DNA from: Lewinellaceae bacterium
GTDB taxonomy: Bacteria; Bacteroidota; Bacteroidia; Chitinophagales; Saprospiraceae
Length of the DNA: 64,000 bases
Assembly (NCBI GenBank): GCA_016711435.1
Contig: JADJSY010000020.1
Span: forward strand, 1-64,000
Direction: 5' to 3'
Part shown: positions 58,701 to 64,000 of the stretch, piece by piece
How the letters are laid out: the number at the start of each line of letters is the position of its first letter
Position numbering within the stretch: the stretch's first letter is position 1
Position numbers and translations under genes: made by a program
The notes under the pieces: generated by a model
The model's input: the letters and a program-made list of their open reading frames with translations, nothing else
Told to the model about the DNA's origin: nothing
The model's database searches: none

Positions 58701-59122
58701 CGGATTTCGTTGCTTTTCTGGTTGATACTCGCTGTAATGAGTTCCGCGTAAATAGCGTTGTTGCTCTGCTGCTTCAATTGCAGGATATTCAGCAACTTGT
58801 CTTTTACATCGGCAAAGTGATCGCCGATAATCAGGGCTGCCTGCTCGTGGCTGATTACTTTGCCCAGATGAAAATAATGCATCAGGGGCAACGCAACCCA
58901 GCGGTACAAGGAAGCGCCGCTCAGCGCGATAAAACTCCAGAACATGACGGAGCGCACGCCGGTACTAAAGTAAAAATAGTACTCTAATACGTTGAGAAGC
59001 ACAAACAGGCCCAATACCGCTCCCACGGTATACAGCGCGCCGCGCAACAATTGATTGATGTAAAACCGGCGAATAAACGCATCGAGCTTTTCAATGAGAA
59101 GGCTATAATTATCTTTCAGCAT
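55754..59122 (-). CDS. DUF4175 family membrane protein with long coiled coil
   Basis: A 1122-residue protein typical of Bacteroidota. Three N-terminal helices (residues ~25-80 and 150-175) anchor it; then a periplasmic-type beta region (~180-480) follows, and the second half is an extended Gln/Glu/Lys-rich coiled coil (~490-800, many MEEMQEN-type heptads), a lysine/glycine-rich linker (GKGKGKGND), and a final helical part. The function is unknown; the family is large and conserved in the phylum. The start at 59122 fits the family. Confidence 0.85.
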   Translation of the reverse strand: MLKDNYSLLIEKLDAFIRRFYINQLLRGALYTVGAVLGLFVLLNVLEYYFYFSTGVRSVMFWSFIALSGASLYRWVALPLMHYFHLGKVISHEQAALIIGDHFADVKDKLLNILQLKQQSNNAIYAELITASINQKSNEIRLVPFQAAIDLAKNRKYLRYALPPVLLLLFLLLGAPNIIREGTNRLWNNSTKFEKPAPFKFIVDADSLKAVQFSDFTLKVNVEGNALPNEVFINLGNVQYRLNKDAANTFSYTFVNVQQSTDFSLFSGEFESRDYKLEVLRKPNILSFSTKLNFPAYIGRNTEELSNIGDLVVPQGTNIGWIFNAQNTDNLQLRFGAESGSEAKRFDDELFQFNRRALKDESYKVFISNALLSGADSVAYVITVIPDLHPQISVEEFKDSSNLKQSFFAGDVSDDYGLQNLTFNYQIKKLKGGQLPLTSVKVEKPAGKQVQYDYSWDLSNLELLPGDEVSYYFEVFDNDGVNGSKSARTGVFSYRVPTLDEFRQQQADNSAEIKKDLEKAVKESLKIQEELKKLRDKVLQKKELDWQTRKEMERLMQRQKQLQMQMEEAQKNLEQNNKQQKEFEQQSEKLEEKQEKLEEMMEETMNDEMKKLLEDIQRLLEEQNKDQALEQMEEMQENTEDLNKELERLQELYKQLEVEQMLDQQIDQLEELAKEQEDLAKETEEQSKENEQLEKEQQGLNEKMEELTKKMEELLKKNEELKRPQDIENNKQEMNDAKEEMKDAKEEIEKKQNKAAGKKQKSAANKMKNMANKMKQNKESGEQEQMEEDIKAIRQLLENLVGLSFAQEQNMKDIAGATINTPRYVELAQQQFKIKDDFKLVEDSLQALANRQIQIESIITEKVSEIKSSLKSSIEELEERRVNTANEQQQRSMKSLNDLALLLAEAMQNMQEQMASDMPGSQACQKPGKGKGKGKGNDSGKGEPKDKMSKGQEDMGKIMKDLKERMEKQQGKGASGGQPGNSKEFAQLAAKQAALRNALREMQKEKQEQGKGSKALDEIMEDMNKIETDLVNKRLTNEMMRRQEQILTRLLEEERAEREREQDEQRQAETARQQQPKMPPALEEYLKKRRAEVEQFRTVSPALKPYYKQLVEEYLKGGTQGK

Positions 59123-59296
59123 CGCGAATCAGGTATGACTGTATTATAAACTGCATTTAATAGTTCCTTTGCAATACCCAAAGGTTGCAAACGGAGAGCA
59201 AAATAAACGGTATTTTGGACGAAAAGATTGGTAAAGGGTGCTATTTAACGCCATCCGGACATTTTTTGCCAAAAAATAAACAACAACCAGCAAGTT

Positions 59297-60043
59297 ATGC
59301 GTCTTTATGGACTTATCGGATACCCGCTCGGACATTCTTTTTCACAGAAATTTTTTACTGAAAAATTTGAACGGGAAGGTATAACAAATGCAAGGTACGA
59401 ACTGTTCCCGTTGCCAGGCATCGGCGATCTGCCGCAGGTGCTGAAAGAACACCCCGCGCTCTGCGGCCTGAACGTAACCATTCCCTACAAGGAAACGGTG
59501 ATACCGTTTTTGGATGAACTGGACGAAACGGCACAAGCCATAGGAGCCGTCAACTGTATCCGCATCAGGGAAGGGCGACTCACGGGATTCAATACGGATG
59601 TGTATGGTTTTGAGCAGTCGCTGTTACAAACCTTAGGCGACCGGGTGCAATTGAAAGATTCCCGGGCGCTGATACTGGGTACTGGCGGCGCCTCGAAGGC
59701 GGTGGCATACGTGCTGCGCAAACTGGGCATGGATTACCAGTTTGTTTCCCGTAATGCCCGCCCGGAACATGGTTGGCTGTCCCACGAAGAGTTAAGGCAA
59801 CTGGATTGGTCGCTATTTCGTTTGATCGTACACACCACACCGCTGGGCATGTACCCGAAAGTGGAAGGATGTCCCGATCTGCCGTTTGAAAAACTTTCAT
59901 CGCAGCATCTCGTGTTTGATTTGGTGTACAATCCGCCACAAACGTTACTTTTGCGTCAGTCTTCGGCGCAGGGCGCCCGGGTGCAGAACGGACTCGATAT
60001 GTTGCATTTGCAGGCTGAAAAGGCCTGGGAGATATGGAAGTAA
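59297..60043 (+). CDS. aroE: Shikimate dehydrogenase
   Basis: A 248-residue NADPH-dependent enzyme reducing 3-dehydroshikimate in chorismate synthesis. The substrate domain has GLIGYPLGHSFSQKFF and NVTIPYKETV (catalytic Lys), and GAVNCI and GFNTDVYGF follow. The NADP domain shows LGTGGASKAVAYVL, and the end VFDLVYNPPQTLLLRQ and GLDMLHLQAEKAW is typical. An upstream TAnnTTTG is not evident. Confidence 0.93.
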   Translation: MRLYGLIGYPLGHSFSQKFFTEKFEREGITNARYELFPLPGIGDLPQVLKEHPALCGLNVTIPYKETVIPFLDELDETAQAIGAVNCIRIREGRLTGFNTDVYGFEQSLLQTLGDRVQLKDSRALILGTGGASKAVAYVLRKLGMDYQFVSRNARPEHGWLSHEELRQLDWSLFRLIVHTTPLGMYPKVEGCPDLPFEKLSSQHLVFDLVYNPPQTLLLRQSSAQGARVQNGLDMLHLQAEKAWEIWK

Positions 60044-60165
60044 TTGTTGAGAATGTTGATTGTTGAGAATGTTGAGGGCTGAGATGTTGAGGGTGGTACC
60101 CTTCCAGTGCGGCCCTCAACATTCTCAACAATCAACACCCTCAACAATCAACACCCTCCAACCGT
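60044..60165. repeat. Word-repeat inverted repeat (TTGTTGAGAATG family C)
   Basis: The left arm repeats TTGTTGAGAATGTTGA and ATGTTGAGGG, the right arm CCCTCAACATTCTCAACAATCAACACC. The central GGTACCCTTCCAGTGCGG separates them. It lies between aroE and the proline dehydrogenase gene and ends about 20 bases before the start of the latter. Confidence 0.8.
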
Positions 60166-60184
60166 CTTTAACCTAACCAAAAAT

Positions 60185-61357
60185 ATGCCCGCAGTAGATT
60201 TTTCAAATACAGAAATTGCTTTTTCGCACCTCAGCAACAGTGAGCTCAAAAAAACGGCATGGTTATTCAAATTGATGAGCCGTGCCTGGTTGGTCAAATA
60301 CGGTTCAGGCGTAGGGCTTTGGGCGGTGGAAAAAGGTATGCCGTTTGCGGAAACCGTCGTAAAAAACACTATTTTTGAACAGTTTTGCGGAGGCACCACA
60401 CTGCTTGATTGCCAGGAAAATATTGACCGGCTGGCGGCATTCAACACACTTTCCATCCTCGATTATGGGGTGGAAGCGAAGGAAACAGAGACGGATTTTA
60501 ACCTCACGATGAATGAAAATATCCGGGCCATCGACTTTGCCAGTCGTTCCCCGCATATTCCGGTGGTGAGCACGAAGGTAACGGGTGTGGCGCGTTTCGG
60601 ACTGTTGGAACGCATTCAGAATGAACAGGAACTGACCAAAAGTGAATTGGCGGAATACCGAAATGTGCTCAAACGCATCGACGCTATTTGTTACCACGCA
60701 GCGACGAAAGGTGTTTCCGTATTCATCGACGCCGAAGAAAGCTGGATTCAGGATGCCATCGATCATTTGGTGTGGCTGATGATGAAACGCTACAACAAAA
60801 AACGCGTCGTAGTGTACAACACGTTTCAATTATACCGTAAAGACCGCCTGCAATTCCTCACAGAGAGCTACGATCGCGCTCAACACGCCGGATTTTTGCT
60901 CGGCGCCAAATTGGTGCGTGGCGCATACATGGAAAAAGAACGCGTACGCGCGGAGGAAATGGGGTACGAAAATCCGATCAATCCCGATAAAAACGCTACC
61001 GACGACCACTACAATACAGCCTTGCGGTTTTGTATCGATCATATCGAAACGCTGGCGCTTTGCAATGCCAGCCACAATGCGGATAGCGCCTTGCTGCAGG
61101 TGGAATTGATGGATAAAAAAGGGATCGCGCACAACCATCCGAATTGTTTGTTCAGCCAACTGTTCGGCATGAGCGACAACGTCACGTTCAATTTAGCAAA
61201 CGCCGGTTTTCGCGTCGCAAAATATGTGCCCTACGGCCAGGTGTCCGACGTGATTCCGTACCTCATTCGTCGCGCACAGGAAAACACAACGGTGACAGGT
61301 GATGTGGGCCGCGAACTGGGGCTGATAACGGAGGAATTGAAACGGCGGGGACTTTGA
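60185..61357 (+). CDS. Proline dehydrogenase
   Basis: A 390-residue FAD enzyme (PRODH, TIM-barrel) that oxidises proline to delta-1-pyrroline-5-carboxylate. It resembles the single-domain PRODH of Bacteroidota, with VVSTKVTGVARFGLLERI, FIDAEESWIQDAID, KLVRGAYMEKERVRA, and NVTFNLANAGFRVAKYVPYGQV...LIRRAQENT near the end (FAD and substrate residues). No P5C dehydrogenase domain is fused. The start at 60185 is chosen because earlier starts translate the repeat. Confidence 0.9.
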   Translation: MPAVDFSNTEIAFSHLSNSELKKTAWLFKLMSRAWLVKYGSGVGLWAVEKGMPFAETVVKNTIFEQFCGGTTLLDCQENIDRLAAFNTLSILDYGVEAKETETDFNLTMNENIRAIDFASRSPHIPVVSTKVTGVARFGLLERIQNEQELTKSELAEYRNVLKRIDAICYHAATKGVSVFIDAEESWIQDAIDHLVWLMMKRYNKKRVVVYNTFQLYRKDRLQFLTESYDRAQHAGFLLGAKLVRGAYMEKERVRAEEMGYENPINPDKNATDDHYNTALRFCIDHIETLALCNASHNADSALLQVELMDKKGIAHNHPNCLFSQLFGMSDNVTFNLANAGFRVAKYVPYGQVSDVIPYLIRRAQENTTVTGDVGRELGLITEELKRRGL

Positions 61358-61521
61358 TTCGTGTTTAGTGTGTGGTGTTTGGTGTTTCGGACGCTTCGCC
61401 TTTGGTTACTGTAGATAGATCGCACAAAAAACCACACAATTGCCAAAAGCGAAGCCCCCCTAAACACCAAACACCACACACTAAACACTGATAACCAATA
61501 ACTAATAACAGATAACTACGT
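61358..61521. repeat. Word-repeat inverted repeat (GTGTTTAGTGTGTGG family) with family A tail
   Basis: The left arm GTGTTTAGTGTGTGGTGTTTGG and inner GCTTCGCCTTTGG pair with CCAAAAGCGAAGC and CTAAACACCAAACACCACAC. The family A words ACTGATAACCAATAACTAATAACAGATAACTA then follow to within three bases of the ATG of the Fur-like gene. Confidence 0.8.
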
Positions 61522-62046
61522 ATGACTTCGCAGCGCAACGAACAGGAGCTGATCCAGCAGGTACTCAACATTTTTTCTACCCAGTTAGAAAAAAACGGTT
61601 TTCGCAAAACACCCGAACGTTTTGCAATCCTGGAAGAGATTTACAAACGCACCGATCACTTCGATGCCGAGGCTTTGTATATCCACATGAAAAACCGCAA
61701 TTACCGCGTCAGCCGGGCAACGGTGTACAATACACTGGAACTGCTGGTAGCCTGCGACCTGGTGAAAAAACACCAGTTTGGGAAAAACCTGGCCCAATAC
61801 GAGAAGTCATACGGCTTCAAACAACACGACCACGTCATCTGCGCCAATTGCGGCAAAGTGGTGGAGTTTTGCGACCCGCGGGTGCAGCAAATCAAAGACA
61901 TGGTGGGCGAATTGCTGAATTTCAAAATCACCCACCACTCCCTCAATTTATACGGTATCTGCGGCTCTTGCCAGAAAGAAATCGAGTTCGGCATTGTGCG
62001 CAAACAGCCGAAAATTATGGAGGATGAGCCGGGTTGGGGGGACTAA
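61522..62046 (+). CDS. Fur-family transcriptional regulator
   Basis: A 174-residue protein with an N-terminal winged helix (KTPERFAILEEIYKRTDHFDAEALYIHMKNRNYRVSRATVYNTLELL) and a metal/dimer domain with two CxxC sites (CANCGK, CGSC) and His residues (KQHDHVIC, THHSLNLYGIC). These metals are structural Zn and a regulatory metal. It could be Fur, Zur, PerR or Mur; the sequence does not settle it. Family A repeat words form its leader. FeoAB at the other end of the window is a possible target. Confidence 0.87.
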   Translation: MTSQRNEQELIQQVLNIFSTQLEKNGFRKTPERFAILEEIYKRTDHFDAEALYIHMKNRNYRVSRATVYNTLELLVACDLVKKHQFGKNLAQYEKSYGFKQHDHVICANCGKVVEFCDPRVQQIKDMVGELLNFKITHHSLNLYGICGSCQKEIEFGIVRKQPKIMEDEPGWGD

Positions 62047-62047
62047 T

Positions 62048-62596
62048 CTAAAAGGCAAAACAAAAAATGTCCACTATCATTGGAAATTTTCCAAAAGCAT
62101 AATATTTTAGGAAAATGAAAAGACTCGCGACATCCACCATCGTTTTCAAAGCAATGAAAATGGGCTCGCGGCCTTCTTTGGTCACCAATGATTCGGGATC
62201 GTCTTCGTCTTCCAGAACGGCTTCTTCGGCAAAAGCAATCAGGTCTTCCTGGTCGCTGTTTTCAAAAAATGGATCGAGCCGGTCGCGAAATTTTTTGCCG
62301 GCACTGAGTTCCAGCATTTCGTAGTTTTTTTCTTCCGCTTCGCCGATCTGGTCTTCCGAAACGGCTTCCAGCGGCCCGTTGACTTTCACCGCCGCATTCC
62401 AGGTAATGAGCGCGAGGTACTGCAGGTAGCCTTTTTCATCTTCGTGGAGCAAATCAAAATGTTCGCTGAAAAGCCAGGCGAAAAGCACCGGTTGCGCCTC
62501 GGCAAAAGCCTCCATTTTTTGTTCGTACTGTTCATCGGAGTAGGTTTCCAACTCTTCGATAACGGCATCTATAATATCTTCCGAAACAAATTCCAT
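62048..62596 (-). CDS. Acidic protein of unknown function (182 aa)
   Basis: A soluble, Glu/Asp-rich protein starting MEFVSEDIIDAVIEELE. The middle FAWLFSEHFDLLHEDEKGYLQYLALITWNAAVK has a helical appearance and is probably conserved in relatives. The last 40 residues contain a hydrophobic stretch (DVASLFIFLKYYAFGKFPMIVDIF). No family is recognised. Its stop is two bases from the stop of the Fur-like gene. The start at 62596 is preferred; longer starts add sequence without conserved features. Confidence 0.6.
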   Translation of the reverse strand: MEFVSEDIIDAVIEELETYSDEQYEQKMEAFAEAQPVLFAWLFSEHFDLLHEDEKGYLQYLALITWNAAVKVNGPLEAVSEDQIGEAEEKNYEMLELSAGKKFRDRLDPFFENSDQEDLIAFAEEAVLEDEDDPESLVTKEGREPIFIALKTMVDVASLFIFLKYYAFGKFPMIVDIFCFAF

Positions 62597-62933
62597 ATTC
62601 AAGTATTTGATAATCAGGTGAAAATATACGCGAGCAAGGTTTGAAATAAAACGGCAAGCGGCGAATGGCAAAATTTCATCCGATCCCTGGGTTTTATATT
62701 GCCACTTGCCCTTTTGTTTCAAAGGGCCGGCAAACTTACAATTTTGAACGGCGTTGACAAAATTAAACCGCCTGACACATATCAGGAACCAGCCTGATGT
62801 ACGATCTTTGTTACTTATTTTTATCCCGCCGGTTTTATTTCAATTCTGTACATACACGTCGAAGCGGCTTTGCTTCGGAGAACACTTGTGGTACAGTTTA
62901 TGTTTATTGTTTACAAACGAGATACAACCTGCT

Positions 62934-63755
62934 ATGACTCCTCTCCGTGCTGCACTGATCGACATGTACAATGGCGAATCCAACCGGGGTATACCGATGC
63001 TGAAAAATATCCTGCACCGCTATGCCGACGAACTAAGCTTCGATCACTTTGATGTGCGCGCCAAAACCGAAATACCTGACCTGTCCTACGATATTTATAT
63101 TTTCTCCGGCGGCCCCGGCGACCCGCTCGAAAGCGGCGGTCCCTGGCAGGCGCCGTTTTTCGACCTGATCAGTCAGTTATGGGAGCACAACCAGCAAACG
63201 GAAGAACCGGAAGCCAAAAAACACTGCTTTTTTATCTGCCATTCCTTTCAAATGGCCTGCCACCATTTCGATCTGGGCACAGTCACGGAGCGCTACAAAA
63301 TGTCGTTCGGCACCTACCCGGTACACAAAACCCATTCCGGCAAAGAAGAGCCGCTTTTTGAAGGGCTGTCTGATCCGTTTTATATCGCCGACTTCCGCCG
63401 TTTCCAGGTGGTTACGCCGAACAAGGCGCGCCTGAAGGAAATGGACGCTTCTATTTTGTGTCTGGAAAAATTGCGCCCGCACGTCCACTTCGAACGCGCC
63501 ATCATGGCGATTCGTTTCAGTCCTGAAATGATCGGCACCCAGTTTCACCCGGAAGCCGACCCGGAAGGTCTGCTTGCTTATTTTATGCAACCGGAACGCA
63601 AGGAATCTATTGTAGACGAACACGGGGAAGCGCGCTACAACCGGATGATCCACGACCTGGGCCATCCGCAAAAAATAAAACGTACCTTCGATACGCTCAT
63701 TCCCGGTTTTCTGGATCACGCGATCCGGGAACTTACTTTAGTTAACAGTTATTAG
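62934..63755 (+). CDS. Class-I glutamine amidotransferase-like protein
   Basis: A 273-residue protein with the GATase-1 fold: the oxyanion-type FSGGPGDP, nucleophile Cys in FFICHSFQMACH, and His/Glu of the triad in GTQFHPEADPEG. It resembles the glutaminase domain of GMP synthase but has no synthase domain, and an extra C-terminal part (YNRMIHDLGHPQKIKRTFDTLIPGFLDHAIREL). The nucleophile motif lacks the usual Gly before the Cys. It might be a stand-alone glutaminase or a gamma-glutamyl hydrolase; the substrate is unknown. The start at 62934 matches the domain boundary. Confidence 0.82.
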   Translation: MTPLRAALIDMYNGESNRGIPMLKNILHRYADELSFDHFDVRAKTEIPDLSYDIYIFSGGPGDPLESGGPWQAPFFDLISQLWEHNQQTEEPEAKKHCFFICHSFQMACHHFDLGTVTERYKMSFGTYPVHKTHSGKEEPLFEGLSDPFYIADFRRFQVVTPNKARLKEMDASILCLEKLRPHVHFERAIMAIRFSPEMIGTQFHPEADPEGLLAYFMQPERKESIVDEHGEARYNRMIHDLGHPQKIKRTFDTLIPGFLDHAIRELTLVNSY

Positions 63756-63890
63756 TTATTGGTTATCAGGGGTGGAGGGGGACCATCTGTGCAGATGTCT
63801 TGTCATCCCATAAACGGGCTGACAAAAAATTTGCACAGATGGTCCCCTCCACCCCTGATAACTAATAACCGATAACCAGTAACTTATTTA
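63756..63890. repeat. Inverted repeat with family A ends
   Basis: Family A words (GTTATTAGTTATTGGTTATCAGG and complement) form the outer arms. The inner stem GGGGTGGAGGGGACCATCTGTGCA (one base difference) pairs across the spacer AGATGTCTTGTCATCCC. It sits between two convergent stops. Confidence 0.8.
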
Positions 63891-63893
63891 AAG

Positions 63894-64000
63894 TCGAGAA
63901 TATTCAAATGCACCGGGCAAAACTCCGCGTCGTGCGGGTCATTGGAAGCGATCACCACCAGCCGGTCTTCCGCAAACTCCCGGATCAGGTTTTTATACCA
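63894..64000 (-). CDS. C-terminus of a protein, cut by window edge
   Basis: The last 35 codons of a minus-strand gene: WYKNLIREFAEDRLVVIASNDPHDAEFCPVHLNILDFK, then TAA. The sequence resembles the end of ABC-transporter ATPase-like proteins in this phylum (ASNDPHDxxFC ... NILDFK), but this is a guess from a short segment. Confidence 0.5.

Noticed and set aside
3036..63890. Word repeats as CRISPR arrays
   Set aside because: Units are 8-14 nt, irregular and without spacers, and they pair with an opposite arm; no cas genes are present.
361..63890. Inverted repeats as terminal repeats of insertion sequences
   Set aside because: The space between arms is only 10-100 bases and contains no transposase reading frame.

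Overview
The window looks like chromosome of a member of the Bacteroidota, most likely the Saprospiria group (Lewinella/Haliscomenobacter-like; the rank is inference). The evidence is a SusC/SusD pair, two type IX secretion (T9SS) components next to each other (PorW/SprE-like and PorE-like), a GH13 enzyme ending in a T9SS sorting domain, DUF4175 and DUF1460 proteins, and promoters of the Bacteroidota type (TTTG, 18-20 nt, TAnnTTTG) with no strong Shine-Dalgarno sites. Almost every gene is chromosomal housekeeping or metabolism. There is no rRNA, tRNA, CRISPR array, prophage or intact insertion sequence that I can see.

Layout. 0-8.4 kb: truncated membrane protein, YbbP-like ABC permease, feoA-feoB (iron uptake), a 42-residue membrane smORF, an Lgt-type lipoprotein transferase and a lipid A acyltransferase. 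8.4-20.7 kb: unknown membrane protein, rsgA, methylmalonyl-CoA mutase, CorC/HlyC-type protein, a sigma-70 factor, conserved unknown, uridine kinase divergent from a nucleoside transporter, DUF1460 amidase and acyl-CoA synthetase. 20.7-28.6 kb: an unusual cluster of a membrane-anchored TPR-CHAT protease, a DUF7619/SprB-repeat membrane protein and a Cys-rich protein, facing a second sigma factor and a membrane anti-sigma-like protein; nearly all its genes carry frameshifts. 28.7-33.2 kb: urocanate hydratase and an SH3b-tailed subtilase. 33.5-42.5 kb: susCD divergent from xylB-xylA (xylA loses its 3' end) and an astacin-type lipoprotein. 42.8-54.1 kb: Phd/VapC-type toxin-antitoxin pair, sugar nucleotidyltransferase, porW-porE, GH13 amylase-like enzyme, dipeptide epimerase. 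54.2-64 kb: small dimeric-barrel protein, folE, DUF4175 protein, aroE, proline dehydrogenase, Fur-family regulator, unknown acidic protein, class-I glutamine amidotransferase and the end of one more gene.

Functional links: lipoprotein maturation (Lgt) serves the lipoproteins seen here (SusD, PorW, astacin); the T9SS parts export proteins such as the GH13 enzyme; susCD plus xylBA suggests a pentose/xylan uptake and use locus; udk plus the nucleoside transporter is pyrimidine salvage.

Two features run through the whole window. First, intergenic gaps hold long inverted repeats whose arms are made of short irregular repeated words and which abut start or stop codons; one family keeps a 16-nt apical loop while its stem changes. 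Second, at least ten genes are interrupted by single missing bases, usually in homopolymer runs, which points to uncorrected sequencing errors, although the 20.7-28.6 kb cluster is so dense in them that real decay cannot be excluded.
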